This document shows positions 42,596 to 53,645 of a stretch of 64,000 nt of DNA, in pieces. The first letter of the stretch is position 1; each line of letters starts with the position of its first letter. The DNA comes from Branchinecta lynchi (Eukaryota > Arthropoda > Branchiopoda > Anostraca > Branchinectidae). The notes below the pieces were generated by a model, which was given only the letters and a program-made list of their open reading frames with translations, had not been told where the DNA came from and ran no database searches. Location: assembly GCA_023053575.1 (NCBI GenBank), contig JAKZAP010000001.1, forward strand, positions 18,432,533 through 18,496,532, read 5' to 3'. Both the position numbers and the translations under genes were made by a program.

Positions 42596-43285
42596 TTGAA
42601 CAAATACAAATTCTAGAACTAGCCATGCTCTAAGAACGGATATGAAATGGGTTTAGCCCACGGGACATCTAGGTGAACAAACGACAATTGCGATGCTACC
42701 ACAGGGGAAGAAGTGGGCAGATATGAAATGACATGAGCCGGGGTTAAAGAAGGGTATCCAGAATTGCCTAAAAAGGTTGTGTAAATGGTGTGAGACTACT
42801 TGGTCTTCCATGGTTGCAACAAAGTAAACTTGCCGCGAACATTTGGAAACCTCAATGTGCTTGGCTTTGAAGATAAATTCAGACAGCTGCGAACTGTTGG
42901 CCTAAATACATACTCCTCGAGCCCAAGCTGACTGGGAAACATCTATTCAAACAACAGATATACCGTATACCTGATCATCTCACGGTCGTATTGCGCCCTG
43001 AGTCCCCCAATCCCCCAACCGAGCAGCAAAAACAGCAGACCTGCCAAAAATGAAATCTCAGCACTAATTTTTTTCATACAGTTGTCTCCAAAGTAATTTC
43101 CCCAGATGTGAAATTTACAGTCGGTAGCAGGGACGTTACGACTGGGGAGGGGGACATGACTGGGATCTATCAAAGTAGAAACCAGCACGGATATCGAAAG
43201 GAAATAAAAGTATTTAGCTGGTGTTGGCAGGTATATCAGCTAAAGATCGTGTTTTCAAGGGCGGACCTATTATATGGTAGCCATG
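42596..43285. other. Unassigned interval
   Basis: No repeat family and no coding region that I can support. The 81- and 65-codon frames have no motif. Confidence 0.4.
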
Positions 43286-43436
43286 CGTGCAAAGTTCTGT
43301 CCTGACCTCCTCACCCAAAGCCTTTCAAGATTAACCGGACCCCCTTATACCCCCCACCCCCACCCCCACCACACACAGTAGCGGAGTCCGATCCTCATTT
43401 GTACATGGAACATCGAGGCAAGGTGCTCTTGACAAC
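43286..43436 (+). mobile_element. Family B remnant, copy B7, left of F1
   Basis: B-like blocks (TTCAAGATTAACCGGACCCC, ATGGAACATCGAGGCAAGGT) end at the F1 target duplication TTGACAAC and resume directly after F1 at 45197. Confidence 0.6.
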
Positions 43437-43661
43437 CAGGGGCGTCACTAGCCTTTTACCTTTGAAGGAGGGGGGGGGGGGAGGACCAGTTTATGCCGAA
43501 GGACTGAAAGATTTGCGGACGAAACATGCCATTGTTGCTTCGCAACACCAGCGTACATTTTCCACCAGCATAGACTAGGACCGGTGTAAAACGAACTGTA
43601 ATGCATCAGTTGAGAGTATTCCTTTAATGTAAATTCGTATATTTAAATTCACATATTCGGC

Positions 43662-44268
43662 TTTTGTTATCCCAAAACGTAAGTGGAGGGATACCTATGA
43701 CATCGCAAAAGTTGTCCGTCTGTCTGTCCGACTGTCTATCCGTCCGTCCGTCTGTAAGCACGATAAAACTTGGTGTGAGGATTCGTTGGGTCGTCGGACC
43801 AGTCAAGTTCGTAAATGGGCTTTGTAGCCCTACATTTAGGGGTGGGGGTTCAAATTAAGGGGCAAACAAAAATATTTTGAAACAGTTAATGTGATAGTCG
43901 ACTATGGGGTAAAAAGACATGCTGAATACGATGGTGAAAACCATTCTGTCATCGAACAAGTAGTTCGCCCGGAATCCATCCAAAATCGGAAAGTTTTGTT
44001 AAAAGTAAAAGTTTTATTTGAAGTTGCTTAGATGTTCGATTTAGGGGTAGGAAGACATGCTGAAGACGATGGCGAAAACCATTTTCTCGAAGGACAAGTA
44101 GTTCGCCCGGAATACGGCCCGAACCGGAAAGTTTGTTATAATTAAAAGTTTTATGTGGAGTTGATTAGATGTTCGGTTTAGGGCAAGAAGACATTCTGAA
44201 CACTTATGTGAAAACAATGTTCTACCCGGACATGTAGTTCGCCCGGAATCTGGCATCTGGAATCCCAA
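43662..44268 (-). mobile_element. Family A element, copy A7, in F1
   Basis: Left end TTTTGTTATCCCAAAACG (mutated palindrome), then the array GTCTGTCTGTCCGACTGTCT and CCGTCCGTCCGTCTG, the conserved block and three monomers. The right end is shortened: only TCTGGAATCCCAA of the 5' region remains. Confidence 0.8.
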
Positions 44269-44573
44269 TTAAATGTAAGACAACCTGTGGAATCACAGAT
44301 CTTTCTGTGATAGTGGCCATCCATAATAAAGTAGGCACAAAGTAGATCTGTTCTGAATTCACAGCAAGAAATAGCATTTATGTTAAAACACATGCTTAAT
44401 ACTGGAGCACTGCGATTGTAATTGTGTTGCATCCCGTCAGTTACCACTTTAAGACCATACTGAGAATCGACCAAAAAGAAATATGGATCCGAGTTTGCCG
44501 ATAAGACTTTTTTTTTATCACCGATGTGCAACCAGATCAACAGAAAGGGCAGTATGTGGGTACGAAATGACAA
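44178..44573 (-). CDS. ORF of 131 codons in the unique block of F1, unknown function
   Basis: About 105 codons lie in unique F1 sequence (44573 to about 44258); the rest runs into A7. Sample segments are SFRTHILPFLLIWLHIGDKK and QYGLKVVTDGMQHNYNRS. A related block in F2 (about 51170-51470) shares stretches such as CAGTATTAAGCATGT and GATCTGTG but is not open. It may be a remnant of transposase or captured host sequence, or a chance frame in conserved non-coding DNA. No domain is recognised. Confidence 0.25.
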   Translation of the reverse strand: MSFRTHILPFLLIWLHIGDKKKVLSANSDPYFFLVDSQYGLKVVTDGMQHNYNRSAPVLSMCFNINAISCCEFRTDLLCAYFIMDGHYHRKICDSTGCLTFNWDSRCQIPGELHVRVEHCFHISVQNVFLP

Positions 44574-44639
44574 AGACCTACATCCAAAACAAGGAAAACA
44601 GGTCGGACGAATTTTGCCGACAAAGAAGGGAATGGAACG

Positions 44640-45110
44640 AAAAAGTGCTTGATTGATTTGCCTACAAGAGTACCGACGCCTGACAGAAGCATTCAGAATT
44701 CAGTTTCTACTGTTTTTTCGCGACGAGACTATAAAGAACTTTAATTTCTTACGTGTAAATATAAGCAGATGCGCCTACGAAACTTAAACTTAAACGGGGT
44801 GCGCCCGATGAATGTTTACAGAATTTGATTTCTTACGTGCAAAAAGAACCCGATGTGCCGACGAGAATCCCGACGCCCGACAAAACCTTACAGCATTTAA
44901 TTTCTTCTGTGTTTTGCCTTTGTCGACGAGAATACCGAGACATGACAAAAGCATACAGAAATTTCTTATGTGTTTTCCCAAACAAATGTTTGCAGAATCT
45001 TATTCTTGTGTATAAACTGAACCCGATGTGCGACGAGTAAACCGACGCCCGATAAAAGCATAGACAATTTTGCTTCTTCTGCGTTTGCCGGGCTCCGCGC
45101 CAACAAATAA
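44640..45110 (-). repeat. Degenerate tandem array of family F in F1
   Basis: Repeated modules such as CCGACGCCCGACAAAA, TTTAATTTCTTCTGTGT and GAACCCGATGTGCCGACGAG. The same motifs, reversed, fill 49320-50215 in F2. Confidence 0.7.
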
Positions 45111-45196
45111 GTGAACTTTCGTCGGAATTTGCCCGACGAAAGTACTTTCTCAAGACCTTCAGGGGGAAGTCCCTCCCCTCCATAGTGACGCCCCTG

Positions 45197-45890
45197 TTGA
45201 CAACTATCAAGTTCCATGGAAATCGCATTACTCGTTCTAAAGTTGCCACAAGACTTACGGGAACCCCCTCCAACTCAACATAAAAAGGTCGGATTCAAGA
45301 TGGACCCATCAATGGATCACCCGGAACGCGTGCTCTTGCCAACTTCAGGGTTTGAAATACGTTAAAAGCTAGTTACGCTAAAACTTGTATGGAAGGTATA
45401 GGAAACTTTTCCTGAAAAAAGGCAGATTTAACAATCCACTTTCGCATCCGATTCGATCGTCAGGCGCACCTAAATCCTCGCGGACTTCCTTCCTTTGGCA
45501 CGCAACAGGGGCCCAAGGAAATTCTTCCCGCGGCAACGGATATACGCCCAAGGTTAAACTTTCTATCCGGATGGGACCAATCAATCGGAAGTTATGCATG
45601 CCATACGATTTACGGATCCCCCGGCAAATCCCAAAGAGTGTGGTCTGGATCTACAAACTGCGACTAGCCTGCCCATAAGTTTAGTGTGATGCTAGCCCTT
45701 CATAGATGTGGCAATATTTCTGGTACCCCCCCCCCCCCACCTTACAACTCCCCAAAGTTGTTGGATCCCCTGCGGAACTGTCAATGGAACATGTGCACTT
45801 GCACAACTACCAAGTTCCCACCTAGATTTAGAATTGGCAAGTTACCACCTTGCCAATTCGGATCATACCTAAAGTAGCATGCACGCACAG
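45197..45890 (+). mobile_element. Family B remnant, copy B7, right of F1
   Basis: B monomers continue: GGAACCCCCTCCAACTC, GGATCACCCGGAACGCG, CACCTTACAACTCCCC. An inverted pair TTCGCAC/GTGCGAA lies near 45898-45915. No 3' terminus before A8. Confidence 0.6.
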
Positions 45891-46002
45891 TCCGAATTTC
45901 GCACTCCGGTGCGAATTTCCTTATCCGCTCTGGAATTTTGATGCATCGCATGCGGATTTGGTCCGAAAATTTCGTTCCGATTTGAGCAGAGAATATTATA
46001 CT

Positions 46003-46929
46003 TTTTTGGATCCCAAAACTTAAGTTGAGGGATACATGTGACATCGCAAAATTCGTCTGTCCGTCCGTCCGTCTGTGCACACGATAGCTCTCGAAGGGAA
46101 TAAGATATTTTGATTAAACTTTTTGTGAGGGTTCTTTGGGTCAAGGGTAAGGTCGGGTTGGTAGATGGGCTTTGTAGCCCTATATTTAGGGGTGGGGGAG
46201 GGGGGTTCAAATTAAGAGTCATACAAAATATTTATAATCAGATAATGTAATAGCCGATTATGGGGTAAGAAGACATGCTAAACACGATGATGAAAACCCT
46301 TTTCTCGCCGGACAAGTAATTCGTCCGGAATCTGGTAAAAGCCGGAAAGTTTGTTAAAAGCAAAAGTTTTATTTGAAGTTGATGTTCATTCGATTTAGGG
46401 ATAAGAATACATGCTTAACACCTATGCGAAAATCATTTTCTACCCGGACAACTAGTTCGCCCAGAATGCGGACAAAACCGGAAAATCTGTTGAAAGCAAA
46501 AGTTTTACTTTGAGTTGGAGGACAGATTCAGGGGTAAGAAGAGATCCGGCTGAAACAGAAAAATCTCTTGTAAGTTAAAGTCTTATTTGAAGTTGATTAG
46601 ATGTTCTTTATAGGGATAAGGAGATACGCTGAATTCGTTTCTGAACTTTCTTTTTTTGCTGGGGCAAGTAGTTCGCTCGGAATTCGGCTGAAACCAGAAA
46701 TTTGGAAGAAGTAAAGCAGGAAGTATCGATCAGTATCGTCAATTAGATATGGCTTATAGAGGTATATCCGAATTTGTTGTCTCAGATGACTAGCTATTTG
46801 CTTAATTAATCTGTTACCAAGTTTCAATAGTCAAAGATTCTGACGAAGACTGGATCCGGCGAAGACAAGACCCAATTGTCTGGATCAAATATTAAATTTT
46901 GGGATCCCATCGAAACCTTTGGTCTTGTT
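46003..46929 (-). mobile_element. Family A element, copy A8, both termini
   Basis: Left end TTTTTGGATCCCAAAACT, a CTGTCCGTCCGTCCGTCTGT array (46055-46076), four monomers, and right end GGGATCCCATCGAAACCT then TTGGTCTTGTT. Confidence 0.85.
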
Positions 46930-47590
46930 CCGGAGCGAATTTTAAACGCATGGAAGAAAAAATAAATAAGTTTTGTAGGGAGTTAAATGTATTAAATGTA
47001 TTTGAGCCGCAAAAGAACATGAATGTTAGTGAAAGATCTTGGTAACAAGTGTCTGCTGAATGCAAGCTACCAGTTAAGCAAACTCATATGTTTACTAGGC
47101 TTTCTATAGGAGGTATCTTTTTGTTTTTAAAGTTACTTGACTTTGAACACCGCCATTTCATCCACTTGCTGCATTAAAAGTAAAATACTGGTAAGTCGAG
47201 GCAGTTCCTTAATTGCATCTTGTCACGAAGCGTCCATCTCCGAAGCGTCCATCTCCTCACGTCCGGACAGAGAAGATGGACGCTTTGTGACACATCTTTC
47301 TTCGATAGCCTACTCCTCAGTCCTCAGAACTGTTCAAACTTAGATACACCTCGTGTATTTTATATAAGCAATACAAAACGGACATTCTTATAAACAAAGA
47401 ATTTGCAAACGCTCGGTAAGCAATCAGCGTCATCTAAATGTAGGCGAAACAATGTTATTTTCAAATCTGGTGCCCAATTTCCGGTCTGAAATTTTGTCTT
47501 GTCTGAAAATCCTGTCGGACAAAGTGACACGAATTTGCGAGTTTTCGTGTGCAAAATCTTACCGGACTGTGTGCACGTAGCTTAAGAGTT
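46930..47590. other. Unassigned interval with an inverted repeat at 47221-47292
   Basis: TGTCACGAAGCGTCCATCT (47221-47239) and AGATGGACGCTTTGTGACA (47274-47292) form 19-bp arms with one mismatch, with a partial copy CGAAGCGTCCATCTCC between. A short frame after A8 reads ERILNAWKKKINKFCREL and stops at 47047; not assigned. Confidence 0.5.
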
Positions 47591-48142
47591 GTACACATTT
47601 CACAAAATTTTCGGACACCCCTCCCTGAAATCCCCCGCAATGGCCGGTTCCAAGCAGGACCTTTAGATGGAACATCTAGGACAGGGGCTCTTGTCAACTG
47701 TCAAATTCGCTAAGAATCAGATCACTTGTTCTAAGAGTTATACATTCCACAGTATTACTGGGATCCCCTCCAAGTTCCCCCAGAGTACTTGAATCTTATC
47801 CAGATCCATGAACCTTAGATCTAGGTCTTATGAGTGTCCTGTCCGCCAAGTTCCGTCCCGATCATCGTCGTGCAAATGATTATTTATGCCCCCTTCCAAC
47901 GGCTCCAACACCTCCTGTACTCACCGGATCGAACTCCGACCTGTAAACGGAGCATCAAAGGCATGTGTTCTTGCCAAACATCAAATTTCACAAAGGTCGG
48001 ATCGGTTGTTTGAGAGTTCCACAAGCCACAGGATCCCGGAATCCTTCCCAGGGATGTTCTGACCTAGAAAATGATAATTTCAAATTCAATGAGGTCAGCC
48101 CCGTGATATGACAGGCAAGTTTCATCCTAGAAGTATCCTAGC
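47591..48142 (+). mobile_element. Family B remnant, copy B8, left of F2
   Basis: Blocks CACCCCTCCCTGAAATCCCC, GGAACATCTAGGACAGGGGC and CAAGTTTCATCCTAGAAGTA are B sequence. It is interrupted at ATCCTAGC by F2 and continues at 52359. Confidence 0.65.
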
Positions 48143-48315
48143 CAGGGGCGTCACAGTGCGAGTGGGGGGACTCTCCCCCCAAAAAGGTCTTGAGGAAGTA
48201 TTTTCGCCTGGCGAAGCCCGGCAAAAGTTCATTAGTTTGTCGGCACGGAGCGCCGGCAAACACAAAAGAAATACAGTTTTGTATGTTTTTGTCGGGCGTC
48301 GCTCGACACATTGGG

Positions 48316-49319
48316 TTTTTGGGATCCCAAAACTTAAGTGGAGGGATACCTATGACATCGCAAAAGTTTTCCGTCCGTCCGTCCGTCTGTCCGTCCATCC
48401 GTCAGTCTGTAAGCACGATAACTCTCGAAGGGATATTTTGATGAAACTTGGTGTGGAGATTCTTTGGGTCAAGAGTAAGATCGTGTTCGTAGATGGGCTA
48501 GTAGCCCTATATTTAGGGGCGGGGGAGGGGGTTTTAAATTAAGGGGCAAGCAAAAGATTTTTAAACAGCTAATGAGACAGTCGATTATGAAATAAGAAGA
48601 CATGCTGAAAACGATGGTGAAAACTATTTTCTCGCCAGACGAGTAGTTCGCCCGGAATCCGGTCAAAATCGGAAAGTTTGTTAAAAGTAAAAGTTTTATT
48701 TGAAGTTGATTGGATGTTTGATTTATGGGTAAGAAAACATGCTGAACTTGATGGTGAAAACCATTTTGTTCGCCGGACAAGTAGTTAGCCCGGAATCCGG
48801 CAAAAAATTGAAAAATTGTTAAAAGTATTTGTAGTTGATTAGACATCCGATTTAGGGGTAAGCAAAGATGCTGAATCCGTGAATGACAATCATTTTTTAC
48901 CCGGACATATAGTTCGCCCGGAATCCGGCTGGAACCGGAAAATTTGTCACAGGTTAAATTTTAATTTGAAGTTGATTAGATTTTCGATATAGGGGAAGAA
49001 GATACGCTGAGTTCGTTTTTTAGCTTTCTTTTTTTTTGCCGGACAGGTAGTTCCGGAATTCGACCGAACCGGGAAATTGGCAGATGTAAGGCAGGAAGTT
49101 TTTGTCAAAACAGATATGACTTATAGGGGTAAACACAAACATGCTGAATCCATATCTGAACTTGGTTTTCTCAGATGATTAGCTTTTTGGCCTTAATCTG
49201 TTCCCTAATTTTATAGTAAAAATGTTCAAGGAGTCTGGCGAAGACTGGGTCTGGCGAAGACAGGACCCAATTGTCTGGATCAAATATTGAATTTTCGGGA
49301 TCCCATCGAAACCTTTGGG
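48316..49319 (-). mobile_element. Family A element, copy A9, in F2
   Basis: Left end TTTTTGGGATCCCAAAACT, array CCGTCCGTCCGTCTGTCCGT (48371-48390), monomers, and right end GGGATCCCATCGAAACCT then TTGG, with the last bases (TCTTGTT) replaced by GTGTTTT. Confidence 0.85.
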
Positions 49320-50215
49320 TGTTTTCCACGCAAGATATCAAGTTCTGCAAACATTTGTCGGGCTAAACAGAGTAGAAATCGAGTTCTGTATGAGTCTCGT
49401 TGCCACATCGTGTTATTTCTATACAGAAGAAAAAATGTGTATGCTTTTGCCGGGAGCCGGTCGACTCGTCGTCATATCCAGTTCTGTGAATATTTGTCGG
49501 GCGTACCCGGGAAGTTTAAGTCTCTTCGGCACATCAAGTTATTTTTCCATGTAAGAAATCAGTTTCTGTACAGTCTTGTCGGGCAAAACCCAGAATAAAT
49601 CAAATGCTGTTTGGTTTTGTCAGATGTCAGTATTCTCGTCGGCATATCGGGTTCTTTTTACTCGTAAAAGATCTAGTTCTGTAAACGTTTATCGGGCAAA
49701 CTCCGAAAGTTTAAGTTTCGTCTGCACATCCGGTTCTATTTACGCGTAAGAAATGAAGTTCTCTACAGTCTTGTCGGGTAAAAAACAAAAGAAATCGAAT
49801 TCTGAATCTTTTAGTCGGGCGTCGGTATTCTTGTCGGTACGTCGAGATCTTCTTATACAGAAGAAAATAAATTCTACTAACATTTACCGGGCGCACCCGG
49901 GGTGCAGATCGGGATCTTATTTCACGTAATTAATCACATTCCATAAAATTCTGTTGTACCCTACCAATCCCGAGAGTTTACGTCTTGTCAGCAAATCGAG
50001 ATTTTTCTACCGACAAGAAATCAAATGTCTGCAACGTTTTGTCGGATGAAGACCAAAAGTTTCGTCTGTTAATCGGGTTTTGGTTTTACACCATAAGAAA
50101 CCAGTCTCGTCTGTGAATCGGGATCTTTTTTATACCTAAGAAATCAAATCAGATTCTGAAGATTTCTTTAGGGTGAAAACCAAAAGTTGAAGTATCGTCG
50201 TTAAATCATTTTTAT
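49320..50215 (+). repeat. Degenerate tandem array of family F in F2
   Basis: Modules recur at roughly 100-130 bp: AGTTCTGTAAACGTTTATCG, TTGTCGGGCAAA, GTAAGAAATCAGTTTCTGTA, GTTTCGTCTGCACATCCGG. Frames here (for example 49287-49598) are translations of the array. Confidence 0.75.
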
Positions 50216-51146
50216 TTTTGGGATCCCAAAACGTAAGTGGAGGGATACCTATGACATCGCAAAAGTTGTCCGTAAATCCGTCCGTTCGTCTGTTAGCACG
50301 ATAACTCTCGAAGAGATTGAGATATTTTGATGAAACTTGGCATGAGGACTCTTTAGGTCAACGTCCAGATTAAGTTCGAAAATGGGCTATGTAGCTCTAT
50401 ATTTAGGGGTGGGAGAGGAGTTTGAAATTAAGGGGAACAAGATATATTTTTTTTAAAGCTAATGAAATAGTCGAATTAGAGGTAAAGAGACATGCTGAAT
50501 CCGAATATGAAATTTATTTTGTCGCCGGAGAAATAGTTCTCCCGAAATACGGCGAAAACTGGAAAATTTGTGTAAAGTTTAATACTAAGTTGATCGGAGG
50601 TTCTATTTAGGGGCAAGGAAAGGTGCCGAGTCCGAATATAAAAACTATTTTTTCGCCCGACAATTAGTTCAGCCGGAAAAACCAGAGTATTTGTTTAAAG
50701 TAAAAGTTTTATTTAAATTTGATAAGATGTTTGATTTGCAGGTAAGTAGACATGCTGAATTCGCATATGACAATCATTTTCTCGCAAGACGTATAAATCG
50801 CTCGGAATCCGGCTATATGTAAGGGTAAGGAGATATGCTGAATTCTTTTTGAGCTTTATTTTTTCGCCGGGAAAGTAGTTCCGGAATTCCGCCGAAACCG
50901 GAAAATTGGCAGAAGTAAGGCAGGAAATTTCGATCTGCTTCGTCAAAATAGATATGACTTAAAGGGATAAACGCACATGCTGAATCCATATCTGAACTTG
51001 GTTTTCTCATATGGTTAGCTATTTGGCCTTAATCTGTTTCTAAACTTTAATAGTAAAAGTCTTCAAGGAGTCTGGCGAAGACTGGATCTGGCGAGTTGTG
51101 ATCAAATTTGAACTTTTGGGATCCCATCCAAACCTTTGGTCTTTGT
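50216..51146 (-). mobile_element. Family A element, copy A10, in F2
   Basis: Left end TTTTTGGGATCCCAAAACG, weak array TCCGTAAATCCGTCCGTTCG, five monomers, and right end GGGATCCCATCCAAACCT then TTGGTCTTTGT. Confidence 0.85.
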
Positions 51147-51580
51147 CTCTCTGTTCCTTGTCGTCAAAATTCGGCAAACCTGTTCTCTTTCTTTTGTTTC
51201 TGGGTCGTTTGTCTGTTAGTACCCATAAACTGCCTTTTTAGTTGATTTGGCTGCACACCGATGTTCGAAAAAAGACTTATTGACAAATTGGGATCCATAT
51301 TTCTTCTTTTGTTCGATTCTCGGTGTGGTAATAATGTCGAAGAGTAAATGAGGGGATGCAGTGCAATGGCGATCGCAGCACTTCAGTATTAAGCATGTCT
51401 TTTTGACATTTGACTACTTTTTTTTACGGACAGATCTGTGGTTTCACACGTAGTCTTACTTTTATTTAGGCTCATCAGTAGGCTTAAACGCTCATCAGCG
51501 TTTCCAAAAATATTGCTGCGGCGTATTTTATTCCTTTTCTAGCTTTTAGCTATTCGGATTAAACTTGATTGATTGATTGA
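51147..51580 (+). other. Unique F2 block shared with F1
   Basis: About 51170-51470 aligns with the reverse of 44258-44620 (GATCCATATTTCTTCT, TTCGATTCTCGGTGTGGT, CAGTATTAAGCATGT). Then come the hairpin AAACGCTCATCAGCGTTT (51486-51503) and a TTGATTGATTGATTGATTT run near 51565. Confidence 0.6.
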
Positions 51581-52215
51581 TTTTGTAGTATTCTGTATTT
51601 GGAAGAACGGTGTTTCATTTTGTTGGCGTTTTAGACTTGAAATTCCTGGGGGTTCGGAACACATTAAAAGCTAGAAATTGTCTGGTATGTGTAGATCAAA
51701 TTTTCCGGAAAAAAAGGCAAAATAAAAAAAAAACTCACCAGCGGCGCTTAGTTTAACTTGTTCTGGGTACAGTCGTTGGGAGCTGTGCTTTTTAGCAAAG
51801 TCTGAAATGAAAAGCCGAAGTCGTGAGTACAATATACGAATTTACATTAAAGTAAAATATCATTACATTTACATAAAATCTGAACTGATACATTACAGTT
51901 AGTTTTACTAAAAATTTCGCCTGCGACGCATTTCGAATTTTCTGTTTGGAAGAAAGTTGTTTCATTTAGTTGGCTTTTTAGAATTGAAATTCTTGGGTAC
52001 ATGAAAAACATTAAAAGCTAGAGCTTGTATGAGATGTATGGTAGATTTTTTCCGGAAAAAAAAGGCCGATTAGAAAAAATTCGCCTGCGGGGCTTAGTTT
52101 AACTTGTGCTGAGTACAATCGTTGGAATCTTCACTTTTTAACGAAAGCTGAAATGAAAAGCCGAATATTTGAATTTAAATACACGAATTTACATTAAAGG
52201 TTTTAGTTAGTTTTA
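51580..52215. repeat. Two-copy direct repeat in F2, period about 350 bp
   Basis: TTTGGAAGAACGGTGTTTCA near 51598 recurs as TTTGGAAGAAAGTTGTTTCA near 51945. CATTAAAAGCTAGA, GCTTAGTTTAACTTGT and GAAATGAAAAGCCGAA recur likewise. The end of the second unit matches, inverted, the left part of F1 (43600-43660). Confidence 0.75.
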
Positions 52216-52358
52216 CATCGGTTCTGTTCTGTGCTGGTGGGAAATGTATGCCGTTGCCACGAAGCGCCAACTGCGAGTTTTGCCGGCAAATTTTTAGTCC
52301 ATTGGCACAAAGTGGACGTCCCCCCCCCCCCAAAGGTAAAAGGCTAATGACGCCCCTG

Positions 52359-52541
52359 ATCCTAGCTCGGAATTAGGCGGACCGCCCGACATACCGCCCA
52401 ACAGAAACACGATCGGTATTTGGGACCTCAGCCAAAGAACAAAAAGTTTAAATAAAACTAAATATTTGGCTATGCTTACCCCTTATAATAAACTGTTCTG
52501 AAGTTGTTTTACTATGTCTGTTAAGCATAGGCCACGTTTTC
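52359..52541 (+). mobile_element. Family B remnant, copy B8, right of F2
   Basis: Resumes with the second ATCCTAGC, then GGCGGACCGCCCGACATACC, which looks like a decayed tetranucleotide array, and ACACGATCGGTATTTGG. Unassigned AT-rich sequence follows to A12. Confidence 0.5.
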
Positions 52542-53507
52542 AACAAGACCAAAGATTTCGATGGGATCCCAAACATTTTATATTTACAGACAATCGGGTC
52601 TTGTAGCGGTCCAATGGCAATCATCGGAGAGGACGAAGTTCAAATATAGATTCAGCATGTGAGTTTACCCCTATAGCCTGCGTCATTTCTACTTTGACGA
52701 AAGTTCCTGCCTTACTTCTGCCAAATTTCCGGTTTCAGCCGGAATCCGGGCGAACTACTTGTCTTGCAAAAAATTGAAGTTCAAAAACAGATTCACCGTA
52801 TCTCCATATCTCCATAATCAACTTCACATAAAACTTCAATATTTACCAAATTTTCCGATTTCAGCAGGATTCGTGGTGAAATGGGTCCAGGTATAAAATG
52901 ATTGTCGTACACGAATTCAGCATGCCTTCTTACCCGTAAATCGAACACCTAATGAAATTCATATAAAACTCTTACTTTTAACAGATTTTCCCGTTATGGC
53001 CGGATTCCGGGCTATATACTTCTCCGGCGACAAATAATTTTCATATTCGGATTCAGCATGTTTCACTATCCTTAAATCGAACCTCTAATCAACTTTAGAT
53101 TAAACTTTTATTTTGACAAACTTTCCAGTTTTGGCCGGATTCCGGCCGATCTAATTGTCCGACGAGAAAATCATTTTCATATTCGGATTCAGCATGTCTC
53201 CTTACCCCTAAAACTTTTACTTTTAACAAACTTTCCGGTTTTAGCCAGATTCCGGGTGAACTACTTGTCCGGCGAGAAAATGGTTTTCATAGTCGTTCAG
53301 CATGTCGTCTTACCCCGTAATCAACTATTTCATTAGCTTTTAAAAAATATTTGTTTCGCCCCTTAATTTGAAACCCCTCCCCCTCCCCTAAATATGCAGC
53401 TATCGAGCCCATCTACGAACTCGATCTTTCCCTTGACTAGAAGAGTCCTCACACAAAGTTTCATCACAATATCTCTTCCCTTCGAGAGTTATCGTGCTGA
53501 CAGACGG
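52542..53507 (+). mobile_element. Family A element, copy A12, 3' truncated
   Basis: Starts AACAAGACCAAAGATTTCG then ATGGGATCCCAAACATT. Six monomers and the conserved tail follow. It stops at CAGACGG, at the start of the tetranucleotide array, so the terminal palindrome is missing. Confidence 0.85.
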
Positions 53508-53645
53508 GTCAGTGAATACTACTAGACCTAACGAATTGTTGACGAGCCGCCGAGAGTTTCTTAGTAAGTAAGAGTGTATCGACTAAGGTCAGTGAATACT
53601 ACCATACCTAACGAATTGTTGACGAGCCGCCGAGTTTCTTTCTGA
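53507..53645. repeat. Direct repeat, period 80 bp
   Basis: GGTCAGTGAATACTACTAGA then CCTAACGAATTGTTGACG (from 53507) recurs at 53587 with two small differences. It begins exactly where A12 is cut. Confidence 0.85.

Larger units (their letters stand above)
43437..45196 (-). mobile_element. hAT-like element F1, 1,760 bp, perfect 8-bp target duplication
   Basis: Ends CAGGGGCGTCACTAGCC and CTATGGAGGGG reversed at the right, finishing GTGACGCCCCTG. TTGACAAC is present on both sides (43429-43436 and 45197-45204). Contents: A7, a unique block with a 131-codon minus-strand frame, and a degenerate tandem array (44640-45110). It is the same family as F2 in the opposite orientation. Inserted in family B. 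Confidence 0.9.
48143..52358 (+). mobile_element. hAT-like element F2, 4,216 bp, perfect 8-bp target duplication
   Basis: Starts CAGGGGCGTCACAGTG and ends GGCTAATGACGCCCCTG. ATCCTAGC occurs on both sides (48135-48142 and 52359-52366). Contents in order: a G/C-run region with GGCACGGAGCGCCGG, A9, a tandem array, A10, a unique block homologous to F1, and a duplicated segment of about 350 bp. No transposase is recognised. Inserted in family B. Confidence 0.9.
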
